Source: Andalucia godoyi (Eukaryota > Discoba > Jakobea > Jakobida > Andaluciidae). Taken from it: DNA of 64,000 bases. Each line of letters begins with the position of its first letter. The stretch's first letter is position 1. The position numbers and the translations under genes were made by a program. Below the pieces are notes generated by a model. That model saw only the letters and a program-made list of their open reading frames with translations. It did no database searches and was not told where the DNA came from. The stretch lies in the NCBI GenBank assembly GCA_009859145.1, contig VRVR01000002.1, positions 434,001 to 498,000 on the forward strand, given 5' to 3'. Below, one piece after another: positions 1 to 11,881 of this stretch.

Positions 1-3000
1 GTATTCGACGTTTGCTGAAGTCATCAGCTGCAGCAGTACCGGCAAGCAGTTGGACATAAAGAGACATTCGTGATATCGCTCATCGACGCAAAATCGATGC
101 AAGCATCGTAATGCATTGTACGAGAGCTCCGTGTCGGGATCTTGGGAAAGATTAATTAGCGGCAGAATTCCCTGACCGACCGAGATTTCCTGCTTCACAG
201 AGTCCAAAGCACACAACTGTGCAAGAAGCCGCAAGCACTGTCTTCGAATGCTTATGATGAGACCGTCGAGATTCAGCTCCACGGTCTGTGCTGCTTTTCC
301 GGTGTCGATGCCACGGGCCCCTTCGAGGACAAAGGCAACGATGCCTTCTGCAGCAATTTTTTCGATAGATCCTTCTGTGCTGGACAAAAGCGCTAGTCCT
401 CTCACGGCTTCCGAACAAACGTCCTTGTACCGCTTGAAGGAAATATTGCGAGCTAGGTTTCTCACGGCCCCCAACGCAAGCAGCGATGCGTGGTTTGATA
501 CGGACAAGGCCAACTCTGCAACCGTCCTCACAGCCAAACGTCGGAAGCGCACGTCAGAGTGAAGACAAAGCCGAATTGCCACCTCCGCGACAGTGCTGTT
601 GGTGGACACGTGGGACCGGAGGTCGTGGTCTGTCGAAAACATGACCACACATCGGAGTGCATGAAACAAGTACTCCTGCTCGAGAGTCTCAAAATCTTGG
701 CTCAACAGCTCTTCTTTGTTTTCGGCTCTTGCAGATTCTGCCCGGAAATCCTCATCGACAAGCACTTTGCTTCCAAAGGTCTCCACCGCACGGACGACAC
801 TCTTCCACAGTTCAGGATGCTCCACAAGGAAGCGTCGCTGCTTTTCATCCACAGAAAAGGTTCCTGCAATGTCCATGAACCGCACAGCAGAGACTTGTAG
901 AGTCCCTTTCACGGACTTTTCCAGATAAGCGGAAATAGCAAGCAGAAATAACTGAGTCTCTGCCAGCACGACCCGAAAAGCTTCGTGGGCGCAGACGTCG
1001 TTCAGTGAAACTGGCCCTCGCGCAGCAACATATGGATTGGGAGGCTTCAGACACAAGGAGCAGAGACGACGCATGCAGTGTTCTTCCGCAAATCGCTCAT
1101 CGTGCACGCAGTCCAAGAACAAGTCACTGGCAAGTTCCTGGCACTCCCTGTCTTCCAGGTTCGTGAACTGCAGTAGCCTTGGAACTTGGAAGACAGTGAT
1201 CACCTGGGTTCTTGACGAGAGGCGGATTTTGCAAATGGTGACCAAAAACAGCAGCACTGCTCGAAGCAGCTTCTGAGACGTTTCACTCGAGTTCTTGTGA
1301 TAGCGCATTTCTTCGTCAATGGATACCAAGGACGCAAGAGTGCCCAAATTACTCTTCAGGAATTTTTCGTTTGTGAATTCTTCCAAAACTTCGAGCGGGA
1401 CTCTTGCGGTTGGCTTCGGACGGTATTTGCACCGACTCTAAATCGCATTGTGCAGCAAAAGAAGAGGAGGACGATGATCCGTGAGCAAGTCTTGCACGTC
1501 AAAACAACAACAACAACAACGACAAAACAACACCTCAAGAAAAGAAAATAATAATAATAATAATAATAATGAGTGCGTTAAATACATACCCATGCTCGAA
1601 TATAGCTTCGAATGATGCGAGTTTTCTGCAGCTTGGATTCCACACTTTCATTCCTGTTCTTGTGATGGTCCTCCTGGATGCTGGCGGCAGAAGACGCGAG
1701 CGACTTGTTGACGAGAGATGCAAACTTCTGTGTCGAAAGAGCATGCCCTATCTTATCCAGTTTTTCGAAGGCAAGTCGGTCGATTCTGCTTTGCAAGGGG
1801 CTGATACCCATTTTTGCCTTTTCGGACGCTTTGACTTTCCTGAAGATTTCATCCATGATGTTTCGCAGTTCCGAGAAAGCCTTGTTGGCTTCTTCCACCA
1901 CCAAGAGATTGGAATCCACAAAAGACGAAAACAGCTCAAGAATCCCAGCGTCGAGAACGAACTGGTGGATAAGGTCGTTTCTCAACAGGGATGTCATACT
2001 GTTCACTGCAGCGATTCGCAGGTCCCTGTCTGACGCCCTTGCCATCACTGTCAACACCTGAACACCGTCGCTTTTCCAGAAGGCCTTCTGACACGATTCG
2101 CTGACATTGAAGGATGAGCAGAACATGTTCAGCAACTCAGCCTGCAGCTTGGAATTCCCAATGTCCACTTGGGTCAGCAGCCGAGATATAATTTTCCGCA
2201 AAAGCGTTCGCCGCCGTTTCCGTTTTTTCTTTGCAAGCTTTTCCTCATTCGAAACGGCTGCTCCGTCCGATGTGTTCCGTGCTTTTGACTTCCCAGATTC
2301 GCTGCTTTTTGACAAGTCTTTCAGCAAAGACGTTGGGACAACAGACTTCACGAAATCGATGATCTTCTTCATTGTGCCTCCTCTTTCCAGGAACGGTGCG
2401 GCCAGCGGGTGTCTGGCGAGATTTTTCAGGCCCTTGGCACATGCCAGCTGAAATTCAATATCATCAGATTCTTTGAAGAGCCTGTCTTTGAAGATTGAAA
2501 ACAGATCGAGCCTGATCAGAGCGGTTTGTGCGCTCTCAAACGAGGCCAGCTGAGCAAGTGCTTGAAATGCGTATCGTTCAAGCCCCTTTACGCGACAGTT
2601 CAGGAACTGGAAGAGCGTCTCGTGTCCTCCCTCCTCCATCATGTTCGCCGCTGCGGATTCGTCTTGCAGTATGTATATCAGTGCATAGCAGGACGCTTGG
2701 TTGACACCGGTGTTGTCGTGACTAAGGTACTTGATGATTTCTGGAACAGCACCTTTCTGCACCAGCTCCACTCGAGCCTCCATTTCGTGCGAAAGATCAC
2801 CCACGAGCATCAGCGAATTGGACAGTGCGTCTGCTTGCTGGTGATCCTGTCGAAGAATTTCCATCAACACATCGACTGCTCCTTCTTTGTGAAACACCAC
2901 AATTCGATCAGGATCGTAGAAGTGGAGTGTACTGTCATGGATAATAGCACCCAGCGCTTCCACAGCCTGCGTGAGACGGTGTTGATCACCTTGCAAACGG

Positions 3001-4997
3001 CAGATTGATAGCAGCGGCCGCACGACGCCCAGATCCATCAGCTCGTCAATGAATTCTTCCTTTTGGGCCATTACATGAATAACTTTGACTGCTTCCGAGC
3101 GCACGTCTTCTCGGATGGAGAAGGCAAAGCTGATGATCAGTTTCAGGACGTTTTCTGCATGAAGCCTGAACAAATTCTGCTGTGCAAGCATCATAACAGA
3201 AAAAACCTTCATGACGCAAATGATGATATCCATGTCTGTCTCTTGAAGCAGCCGGGCGAGCGAAGAGAAGGTCCCAAGGCTGCCGACCTCGTTTCGGACT
3301 TCTGGAAATCTGAGCCCCAGCTCGTACAAAATACTGAGCAGGGAGACTCGGATCGACTTTTCCGGTGTCCTCTTCAAAAGGCCAACCACAATGGGAAGGC
3401 CCGAAGCTGCGCTGAGCTCCTGATAAAACGCTTTCGACGCCGATGTGCTCATGTTCAAGAATGTGTTGGCTGCATGCAGCTGGGCGTCGTAGTTTGTTTC
3501 CGTGTCCAGAATTGTCAGTAAGGATGGAAAACAGCCGAGTGTACATATTTCTGCGGCCATTCTTGGAATCTCCGCCAGAAACGAGGTACCCTCGGCTGCA
3601 TACTGTTGGATGGCGGCAAAGCAGGCGTCGAGGGTCTCGTCGACAGTCATTGTAACATCTTCGAGGTCTGTGTCATCCAGATTTTGCACTGTCCTTCTCA
3701 TCATCGCCCGTTCTGTGCGCTCCATCACTCTGTGCATTTTTCCATTTTGGAAGGTGTGCAGATTTGCTCTTCGCAGTTCCTTGTGCATGGAACTGCTTGG
3801 AATGCCGCTGCAGATAAGACCGGCGAGATCAGATAAGATGTGTTCTTCGGAAAATTGCAGTCGAGCATCCAAGCTCGAGATTTTGGAGAGATTCGCAAAC
3901 GCTCGGCTTATCTGGAAGAGCAGTGGCAAATATTTAGATGTGCTAAATTGCGCGTGGAGTTTCAGCAGCCCCCGTGAGTGGATGATTTCTTGTCGATTCG
4001 TGTCATTTTCCGCGTAGTTTGCCAGCGCCCATGCGCCCTCGGTCCGAATGTCCTCATCCGGATGATCAAGCATCAGAAACAGAGTTCGTACCCCTTTCCC
4101 TGCGCCATAAACGACAGAAGATTCACCAGTAACCTGGTCGACTCGAACGTTGCCCTCTGAAAAGTATGTCAGCACTTTTGCAATGGTGTCCTTTACAAGC
4201 GGATCCACCATTGGATCATCCGACATGGACACGGCCTCGAGCGGCTGCAGTCCGTTTGCCTCGACGACATTTTGCCGGACCCATGCTTCACGGACCAAGC
4301 TTTCTAACGACAGGAGTGCGAAGAGTCTCGTTTTCCCGTACATGTTGTTCAGCAAGCACAGTCCGAGCAGAGGAATCAAGATGCCGACGGCCACGATCTC
4401 TTCCTTAAACTCATCGAAGCTTGCCAGCTTGTGTAGGAGTTTTGCGCTTTCATACTGTATTTCTGGAACATTCGTCACCATATTAACTGCAATAACCTGC
4501 AGGATTCCGTAGTCCACCAGATCAAAACACAGAGCCTCGATGCTACAAAGGTTTCCCAAGGACTCCATCATATCGCACTGCACAGCTGTTCTTGCGTAGC
4601 GCGCAAGCTCCAGCATCCGTCTTCCCAGATTTTCGCAAATATGTCGTTGAACATGCTCTTAAAATGCGTGATTAGCAACACGTCATCATCCTCATCATCA
4701 CGATGTTGACTTTGCCTGTGCTGAAGATGGAAACATCATTTCCATCTCATGCAAAAGAAAACAGCAGGAGATCATACCTTTTCCCAATGAAAACTCGTAG
4801 AATATTCCCGCAATGATCTCCACCATCTGCGTTTCGCAGTCCGGTCGATCGAGCTCCTTTAGTAAAACATGCAGTGTGTTTTGCTCCAGGATCACATCGT
4901 GGTTTTCTCGAGCTTTGGCATAGTGCTGGATTTGACGCAGTGCCCACGTTCTTTCACTGATAATCTGATTATGAGTGATCACTCGCAGGAGTTCCAT
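1..4997 (-). CDS. Armadillo-repeat protein, partial (3' end beyond left edge)
   Basis: Seen: three coding blocks on the minus strand, 4997-4778, 4657-1590 and 1437 to beyond base 1. Intron 1 (4777-4658, phase 1) starts GTATGA; intron 2 (1589-1438, phase 0) starts GTATGT. The last block stays open to the window edge, so the C-terminus is missing. The product is more than 1,500 residues of tandem alpha-helical units with the hydrophobic spacing of armadillo/HEAT repeats, for example near 4500, 3400, 2700 and 200. A lysine-rich linker lies at about 2290-2190. No catalytic domain is visible. Known: such solenoids act as protein-binding scaffolds. Inference: a large scaffold whose partner I cannot name. 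The ATG at 4997 is the first in frame, but an earlier short exon in 5000-5160 is possible. Confidence 0.8.
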
Positions 4998-5205
4998 AAT
5001 TCTTGGTTCTTTCTCTCAAATTGAAAACAAAACACGGAGCCCAAGAGAAAAATGGAGCATTCAAAAAGGAAAACACAAGCATGAGCTTCCGCCTATTTCT
5101 GCACACGATACAGAATGAACAAAACTAGACTTGAGAGCAGACAACATACTCGACACGGCCAATGGCGTACTGCATCCGGAACCCATTTTTTACGTTCGCC
5201 GTCCC

Positions 5206-5236
<31 letters not shown>

Positions 5237-5890
5237 GCTTCTCTGCTCTGTCGCTTGCGCACAAGACGTCGTTTTGTTTTTGTGATTCGTCCGGTTTTGA
5301 ACCTTAATAATCAGAATAGGGCCATCAACGTTGTCGTGTTTCGGTTAATTATGAGCTAGTTTTGTACAATTCAGCTATACCATGTGAATATAACTGCGAA
5401 TTTCAGTTGCGATGCCAAAAAAATAATAATAATAATAAATGAAGTAAAAAATAAAAAATAAAAAATAATAATTATAATTATTACAACGAAGATCTCTGCA
5501 TGCAGACGATGAAAACTACCTGTCGTAGATAAACTGCAGCATCAAGCATCAACCTTGATTCTTGGTTCACTCCCCTCTTCCCCCGTTCTGCCCAGCCTCT
5601 GTGTGCTGCGGTTGACTTGAAAACTACAAAAAGCATAAATGTCAAAACTAAGCTTTTACTTTTGTAGTTTTTCTTTTCCTTTTGTTTTTTCCTTCCTTCG
5701 TTTATTGTAGTCATCATCACCATCATTAGTATTAACATCAGCGGAAAAAAAGACATCGTTTATTTAGTTTCTTCGCTTCTTCGGCTCAGTGTCATTTCCA
5801 AAACCGGAGCATCATCATCACTTTTCTCCCAAGCATCCACAGCAGCAAGCCAGCAGCAAAGAGGACACGGAAAGAGAGGAAAAGAAACGA
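4998..5890. other. Intergenic, divergent promoter region
   Basis: 893 bases between the start of the minus-strand armadillo gene and the plus-strand BTB gene. It holds a TTTTC repeat (about 5209-5233), AT-rich ATA/AAT runs (5417-5480) and a T-rich leader. I see no convincing gene. It must carry both promoters, and an additional 5' exon of the armadillo gene cannot be excluded. Confidence 0.6.
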
Positions 5891-7423
5891 ATGAACATAT
5901 CTACTCGACCGACGTTCTACGATGCAGACAATGCACCAAAGTACCACAAACGCACAAATGCTGTTTTGCAGCCTGCAAAGACGTCGCCGAGCTCTGGGGC
6001 TGGATCGGGGTCTGTTTCACCATCTTCGCCAAATGGTAATTCAGTGTCAAGTCCGCGGAAGGAAGCGTACTTTGCCCGTGGGTTTGGCGAGCATCTGAAG
6101 AACCCGGATCTTGCAGATGTGATGCTGCAGCTGCAAGCCAATGCTGCGGAGACGCTAAAGGCACACACACTGATTCTGGCGTTCGGATCCGAGTACTTCC
6201 GCGAGTACTTTTCGTCTGCGAAGTGGAAGGACCGGACATCGAACAATTTGCTCTTGTCATTCGACCATCCATGCCCTCTGTCGATTTTGACGCAGGTACT
6301 GGAATTCCTTTATGAAGGAACAGTCGATATTCATCATGATAATGCTGTTGCGCTGCTGCGGCTCTCCAAGACGCTTGGGATTCCGACATTGCAATCTGCG
6401 TGTCTCAATTTCTTGGAATCACAGATTACGCTGGAGAAAGTCCTGCACATTGCCTCGGAGGCCGGGGCTGGAAAATGGGCCGAGACGAATGTGGAGCAGC
6501 AGTGCATGGAGATGATCACCGAGTCGTTCGATGCGCTTTGCTCGTATGGCATGGGCCCCTTTGACGACTTTTCAGAGTTGGCAGAAGCACAGCTGATCGC
6601 GTTGTTGCAGCAGGACGCACTTGTGGTCGAGAGCGAATCAACTGTTGTCTTCTTGATCAACTCGTACTGTAGAGATAAGAAAGTCAACGGCGGGAGCTTG
6701 TGGCCTCTTGTTCGATGGTGCTTTGTGGAGCCCCAGGCAGTGTTGGAGGTGTGGAGGTTCAGGCAGGAGACGGGGCTGACCCTGGATTTCCTTACATATC
6801 CAATGATTGCGAGGCTCGTCGCGTCCGAGTATGGAGAATTGGAGGCATTCTCCACTACAAGCATTGCCAAAGAATTGCCAGAGACAGTTTCAAACATGAC
6901 ACGTCCTCGAGGAACGACGGGCTCTCTGATCAGCCAGATTCCAGGGTATGCACTTTGGCGGATTCCAAAATTCGCAGAACTGGACCACATTCGACAGCAT
7001 TACTCAGTCCCGTTTGCGGACAAGTCCGGAACTTTGTTCAGGATTGTCCTGTCTGCGACGTCAAGCAGTGGAGATGGAGCTGTCAGTGTGTACGTCGAGC
7101 TCACACGACGGGCGGTGAGTCGGATTTCCGAGAACGCTCCGGATGCCCGGGTATGGAAGGTGCCACGAATCATCCGTGTGACAGTGTTGAATGATTCAAA
7201 TGCCGCCGGCTCCGTCTCGCGAGCTTCGAGTAAGAACTTCGTTCCCGACTCGGTGCGATTTGGATGGCCCAGCTTCATGCCCATGGCTCACGTACCGGAT
7301 TTCGAGGATGAAACCGGTGCATTAACTGTGTGTGTGCACATCACAGAGGCGTCTCGACTGGATGTAGCTTCCCCTGTTCCCGGAAGTCAGAGTCCGTCCT
7401 TGTTCCAACCATCGGCGTCGTAG
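5891..7423 (+). CDS. BTB/POZ-BACK domain protein
   Basis: 510 residues. The open frame reaches back to a GTG at 5789, but the first ATG is 5891 and I start there. After a low-complexity Ser/Gly/Pro N-terminus (about residues 25-60), residues about 69-175 form a BTB/POZ domain: the LADVMLQ strand, an internal KAHTLILAFGSEYFREYF block, and the LEFLYEGTVDIHHDNAVALL segment typical of the fold. A BACK-type helical region follows to about residue 290, with the usual cysteine- and tryptophan-bearing helices. The C-terminal 200 residues are beta-rich and unassigned. Known: BTB-BACK proteins are usually CUL3 ubiquitin-ligase adaptors. Inference: a substrate adaptor of this kind, substrate unknown. 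It converges with the Afi1-like gene. Confidence 0.85.
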   Translation: MNISTRPTFYDADNAPKYHKRTNAVLQPAKTSPSSGAGSGSVSPSSPNGNSVSSPRKEAYFARGFGEHLKNPDLADVMLQLQANAAETLKAHTLILAFGSEYFREYFSSAKWKDRTSNNLLLSFDHPCPLSILTQVLEFLYEGTVDIHHDNAVALLRLSKTLGIPTLQSACLNFLESQITLEKVLHIASEAGAGKWAETNVEQQCMEMITESFDALCSYGMGPFDDFSELAEAQLIALLQQDALVVESESTVVFLINSYCRDKKVNGGSLWPLVRWCFVEPQAVLEVWRFRQETGLTLDFLTYPMIARLVASEYGELEAFSTTSIAKELPETVSNMTRPRGTTGSLISQIPGYALWRIPKFAELDHIRQHYSVPFADKSGTLFRIVLSATSSSGDGAVSVYVELTRRAVSRISENAPDARVWKVPRIIRVTVLNDSNAAGSVSRASSKNFVPDSVRFGWPSFMPMAHVPDFEDETGALTVCVHITEASRLDVASPVPGSQSPSLFQPSAS

Positions 7424-7746
7424 CGTTCTGCCTGGCGTTCTGCCCACTTATCCTTTCTTCCCAGGCATGCTGCGCTCGCCAGTTCTGTTTGTCTGTCTTC
7501 AACTCATCGTTCATTTCGGGTTCTGTCCTTGGAACGTTCTCTAGTTTCCCCCCCCTCTTTGTTTTTTTGCCTTTTGGACTCGTCGTTTTCCCGCTCTTCC
7601 CCCCACATGTTTCAATTTTGTTTTTTTCTCGCATTAATTGTTTATTTGAAAATGGCCATGTTCCCGATCCATTTCGTCGTCTGTGTACACTACTAGACTA
7701 TTTTTTTTATTTTTTAAGTTATCATTTTGAGCAGCACATACGACTA
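7424..7746. other. Intergenic between convergent genes
   Basis: 323 bases, T-rich on the plus strand, holding both 3' UTRs (BTB gene on the left, DENN gene on the right). Poly-T runs near 7555-7570 and 7690-7720. No gene seen. Confidence 0.6.
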
Positions 7747-10437
7747 CTATACGAGAGCAGCGGAAGCACCTGCACCAGTCTGCTGAGGTTTCAAAATGCC
7801 GATGTTCATGACTTCTTGGATCTGCGACTCGACAAAAGTCCGAGATATCCGATCGTACGCAAGCAAGTAATATGTACCGAGCCCGCTGACGCAGTCGCGT
7901 CCTTCCGGTACCTGTTCCAGACGACGGAGCAGAGCCACCATTCCCAAACGAATGAGAGGCTTCGAATGGAATAGACAAGCAGCCAACGGCATCAAACCCG
8001 ACGCACAAGCAGGAAACAGTGACAGCACATTGCAAACATGCAATGCCAGTGCTTCATTCTCGGAAACAACATTTTCTGCTGTGCTCTGTTTCTCCGATTC
8101 AACACCGGAATTCGCGTGCGCAGAAACTGGAATACCGGCCACATCGGACGACGAGCCCATTTGGTCAACTTTGGACTCCGATGCTCGCTTCAAGAAAGAA
8201 GACCGAACAACAGGGCTTAGAAACAAAAGAAATCGATGAAGATACTCGGAAATGTCATCGTCTGGAAGAGGGGGAATGGAACTGACAACATTATTTGCCT
8301 GGTGATCCAACCCAACCCCGCAAGCTGCTTGCAGCCGAAATGCCCGTCGTTGAACAGATCTAAATAGGCCTTCTCTAGGAGACATCTTTGATGCCACTCG
8401 CCTGAACAGACGATTCCACAAATCGGAACCGCGAATAATCTTGAAATATTCTGGAAGAAATATGCCCGGACCTCCAGCATAAGGAACCGTAATTAGCATG
8501 TTTCGATGCACATCTTGCACGGCTGGGGAAAGCGAACAGAGAGCCATATTGCGCGACAAGTGAGACATGTACCAGCGACAAAAGTCTTCGATACTCCGAG
8601 CCGGCACCTGACGCAATCGAAGGGCTGCGAGACGGATCAGCAGCTGCTTGAACGACTGGGATTCCGTGTCCGTCGGTTCGAACATCACAGCGAGCGCAGT
8701 AGGAGAACCACTGCCGTTTGACGCATTCGAAGTGGATGTCCAATTGGAAGCCGATGAAGACGTGGAGTCAGATCCAGGCGAAGCCCCTGGTGGGCTCCCC
8801 GCAAAAGAGGCAGGGACGTTGACGGTGTAAAATGAAGGAGCAAGAATGACCTTCTGTTCATCGCAGTCCACAAGCATGTCCCACCATTCGCATCTTTCCT
8901 CGAAAATGGGGTGGGTGGTACCCGCGATGAATCCTTTAACAGACATAAGATCCGTCAGGTGAGTGAGAGACACATATGGAAATAAACGGCGCTTTAGCAT
9001 TTCGTAGGGAGAGTCCACGACGTCATCCGAAAACAGGAACGGCACTGCCAGCACCAGAAAGACGACGTCCGCAGCAGGCTTTTGTCTAGCAAGAAACATG
9101 ATCCGTTTCTCAGCGAGAACCGCTGCTACCAGCGGCATCGTATGCGCGGCGAGTAATTCTACCAACCGCGTGGTCGAAACTCTCGGATCATCCAGTCCGA
9201 CACCGGAGAGTATGGTAGGAAACGGAAGTGCCACTTCGGTGGACCCAGAGGGCACAGAAAGTACGCTTGCCGACACCGCAGAACTGAGGCTCGCTGACGA
9301 ATCGCTGGGTGCCAATGAGGAATTGGACCTGCTCCTGCTCGTCGTGCTCACGATGCCCGGAAACCGCACTTGCACAGAGCACTTCTTTTCGCTCGATTCT
9401 GCAGGAAGCACTCTTCTCCATACATCATTTCTTGCCTTCTTTAAAGGGTCTGCAAGAAGCGAGCTATGAGTAACAAGGACGTTCGCGGGTAATTTGACAG
9501 CATTGATCTTTTGGTAAAACAAGCGCACAATTTCTTCTGCGGGATACGGAGATGACGCAATCTCGTCGCTCATGATTCGCAAGAAAGGCCTCAGCGCATA
9601 GCAAGAAGCAGCGGTCGAGGCAAACGCAACAGATCGAACAGAAGCTCCACGTTTCATGGCTTTGTCCCGCTTCGTAGTCACAAACGCAAAACAGTAATAA
9701 ACAAGATCCTTATCAAACGCGTCTCCCACAGCCGAACTCTGCTCATGGTTTTCCGGGGATGTCGGTGAACTATCGAAATTAGTAGATTGAGTAGCACCAG
9801 TCGACACAAGGTCCACGTCTTCCACAGTCGACGCCTGCACAACCGTAATGCTTGTCCCAAAGACTTCTGCCTCGCGCTCGGTGAAGAAGAGCAGGCCGAT
9901 GGACGCCGGCAGAGAAGGGTCGGATTTTGGCAACGACAGCACGCCGAACACTCCACCAGATGGGTGCGCCTTGTCCACTACCGTGAACGACAGATCTCCC
10001 GGATTTTCGTCATCCGCGGCTGAGGACGGTGTCTTCAGCGGTAGCGACATCAGCAGCGAACCCTCGTCCGTCGTGAAAGCGATCGATTCCTCTGACAAAA
10101 CAATGTTCTCAGAATGCGAGACAAGGCCTAGCAACCTTACCCAGTCATTTTGCACAGCATCAAACGTGTACACCCGAGCAGTATGATGCTGTCTCATTAC
10201 GGAAGGTTGCAAGACCTGGGCGACCGCCTTTGAAGGAGTCGACTTTGGTGATCGTGGATTCTGAGGCCGAATGACAAATGCCGTCCAGTCTTCTTGCCGG
10301 AGATGTGATCCATCAGGAAGCATCAGCTCGGCAAGAGGATGATCATCAATCGGCAGCGGTTGCGGAACCTGACACCGCACAACCGCGCCTTTATCAATAT
10401 CAAACTCCGCAAACACAAGCGCATGAATCAATGCCAT
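7747..10437 (-). CDS. Afi1/MesA-like DENN-superfamily protein (SPA domain)
   Basis: 896 residues. The frame is open to a TTG at 10557, but the first ATG (10437) opens directly on the conserved N-terminus, MALIHALVFAEFDIDKGAVV, so I start there. Residues about 1-60 match the Afi1 N-terminal docking block, including LAELMLPDGSHLRQEDWT. The middle (about 380-560) carries the SPA/DENN-like core: a segment on defending against LAAHTMPLVAAVLAEKRIMF followed by the PYVSLTHLTDLM block. Serine-rich linkers separate the blocks. Known: in fungi Afi1/Mesa-type proteins tether Arf3 or polarity factors at the membrane, and DENN proteins often act as Rab exchange factors. Inference: a membrane-traffic or polarity factor. 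The assignment to the family is firm; the partner GTPase is unknown. Confidence 0.8.
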   Translation of the reverse strand: MALIHALVFAEFDIDKGAVVRCQVPQPLPIDDHPLAELMLPDGSHLRQEDWTAFVIRPQNPRSPKSTPSKAVAQVLQPSVMRQHHTARVYTFDAVQNDWVRLLGLVSHSENIVLSEESIAFTTDEGSLLMSLPLKTPSSAADDENPGDLSFTVVDKAHPSGGVFGVLSLPKSDPSLPASIGLLFFTEREAEVFGTSITVVQASTVEDVDLVSTGATQSTNFDSSPTSPENHEQSSAVGDAFDKDLVYYCFAFVTTKRDKAMKRGASVRSVAFASTAASCYALRPFLRIMSDEIASSPYPAEEIVRLFYQKINAVKLPANVLVTHSSLLADPLKKARNDVWRRVLPAESSEKKCSVQVRFPGIVSTTSRSRSNSSLAPSDSSASLSSAVSASVLSVPSGSTEVALPFPTILSGVGLDDPRVSTTRLVELLAAHTMPLVAAVLAEKRIMFLARQKPAADVVFLVLAVPFLFSDDVVDSPYEMLKRRLFPYVSLTHLTDLMSVKGFIAGTTHPIFEERCEWWDMLVDCDEQKVILAPSFYTVNVPASFAGSPPGASPGSDSTSSSASNWTSTSNASNGSGSPTALAVMFEPTDTESQSFKQLLIRLAALRLRQVPARSIEDFCRWYMSHLSRNMALCSLSPAVQDVHRNMLITVPYAGGPGIFLPEYFKIIRGSDLWNRLFRRVASKMSPREGLFRSVQRRAFRLQAACGVGLDHQANNVVSSIPPLPDDDISEYLHRFLLFLSPVVRSSFLKRASESKVDQMGSSSDVAGIPVSAHANSGVESEKQSTAENVVSENEALALHVCNVLSLFPACASGLMPLAACLFHSKPLIRLGMVALLRRLEQVPEGRDCVSGLGTYYLLAYDRISRTFVESQIQEVMNIGILKPQQTGAGASAALV

Positions 10438-10858
10438 TTTCGTTTCCTCCCCTCCACCGCTCGCGCTTTGAAAAGTATCTTTTGCCTTTCTATTGGTACT
10501 CTTTTTTTCTTTCTTTCGTTTGTCTTTTCGTTCTTCTTCTTGGAAGCCAAAGACCAAACGGTGATGATGACGACGACAACAACGATGATGATGATCAAAA
10601 AATTAAAATAAAATAATAGGTAATAATAAAATGCGTGGGAGTTGAGACAACGTTCTTCTATCCTCAAGTGGCGCACTTGAATTCGAGACGGTGTTTTTTC
10701 TTTTTTGAGGTCGCAAAATAAAAAGTGCGCTTTCTTTTCCCGCATTTGCTTAGTCTGTTTATGACTTTGATCTTCCTTCATACTGCACATCACAAAACAT
10801 TGTGTATTAATCGGAGGGTGGGTTGGATTAGATATATATAATTTTTTTTTTGTAAATT
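10438..10858. other. Divergent promoter region
   Basis: 421 bases between the starts of the DENN-type gene (minus) and the mitochondrial carrier (plus). It contains an AT-rich stretch with ATG/ATAATA runs (10560-10630) and a TATATATAATTTTTT stretch (about 10832-10848) 10-25 bases before the carrier ATG. No gene seen. Confidence 0.6.
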
Positions 10859-11749
10859 ATGGCACCTTTTGAGCAGACATTGTTTGGTCAGTACATGCTG
10901 GGTTCGGCCGCCGGATTGGTGGCGGTGTCGTGCACACACCCGATGGATCTTGTGAAGGTGCGGATGCAGCTTGCGAAGAAGGCAGCAGCGGCAACAGCAT
11001 CCAGTGCGACGACGACTGCAAGGCCGCTAGGGGTGCTTGGGACGGCGGCGCAAGTTGTCCGAACGAAGGGGGTGTTTGGACTGTACAACGGGCTTACGGC
11101 CGCGTACACTCGGCAAGTGCTGTATACAGGCACGCGGATTGCGGTGTATGATGCGCTAAAAGGATTGTTGTCGTCGGGTGACAAGCAGAGCTCGCCGTCG
11201 ATGGCAAAGAAAGCAATTGCTGCAGCAGTCTGCGGATCAGTTGGAGCCGCCGTCGCGTGTCCCGCGGATGTCGTCATGGTCCGTATGCAGTCGAATGCAT
11301 ATCCATACAAGAACATTGCAGATGGGCTGGTGCAGCTCACGAGAACCGAGGGTGTTGCAAGACTGTGGTCCGGCGCCACACCGACAATGCTCCGTGCGTC
11401 ATTGGTTGCGATCGGGCAGCTCGCAGTCTACGACCAGACGAGAGATGCCCTTATCCATGCGGGGTATTTGAAGGCTGGACCTGCGGCGTACTTTGTTGCC
11501 TCCATGGTTGCTGGCTTTGCTGCAACTGCTTTTTCCAATCCAGTGGATGTTGTGAAAACCAGGGTCATGAACGGCTCATCTCCGGACCCGGTCGCTTGCG
11601 TCCGGGATATGATGAGAAACGAGGGTCCAATGGCATTTTGGAAAGGATTTGTTCCCAACTGGGCCAGACAAGGGCCGCAGACAATGATTACTATGGTGGC
11701 ATACAACATTTTGCTCGATTTTGTCAAGGGTCGATCAAGTGCAAAGTAG
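10859..11749 (+). CDS. Mitochondrial carrier family protein, dicarboxylate-carrier type
   Basis: 296 residues, the usual length of the SLC25 family, in three repeats of about 100 residues with two membrane helices each. All three signature motifs are present: HPMDLVKVRMQ, CPADVVMVRMQ and NPVDVVKTRVM (family pattern P-x-D/E-x-x-K/R), each followed by the conserved glycine-rich matrix segment. The second motif (ADVVMVRMQ) and the overall sequence are closest in character to the dicarboxylate/uncoupling-protein branch, rather than to ADP/ATP carriers. Role: exchange of small anions across the mitochondrial inner membrane. The exact substrate is inference. The start ATG is preceded by an AT-rich leader. 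No intron is needed. Confidence 0.9.
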   Translation: MAPFEQTLFGQYMLGSAAGLVAVSCTHPMDLVKVRMQLAKKAAAATASSATTTARPLGVLGTAAQVVRTKGVFGLYNGLTAAYTRQVLYTGTRIAVYDALKGLLSSGDKQSSPSMAKKAIAAAVCGSVGAAVACPADVVMVRMQSNAYPYKNIADGLVQLTRTEGVARLWSGATPTMLRASLVAIGQLAVYDQTRDALIHAGYLKAGPAAYFVASMVAGFAATAFSNPVDVVKTRVMNGSSPDPVACVRDMMRNEGPMAFWKGFVPNWARQGPQTMITMVAYNILLDFVKGRSSAK

Positions 11750-11848
11750 TCGGAACATGTCAACGCATCTGCATAGGATGGCCACCGAGTGGCATGGTAG
11801 TGCTTAGAGTATTTGTGAATTTGAACCACAGTTCCTCCGTTAAATTAA

Positions 11849-11849
<1 letters not shown>

Positions 11850-11881
<32 letters not shown>
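11850..11881. repeat. (ACA)n trinucleotide repeat
   Basis: About ten perfect ACA units in the 3' flank of the mitochondrial carrier gene. A plain microsatellite. Confidence 0.9.

Noticed and set aside
5789-5890. N-terminal extension of the BTB gene from GTG
   Set aside because: No ATG; eukaryotic initiation at GTG is not expected and the sequence is low complexity.
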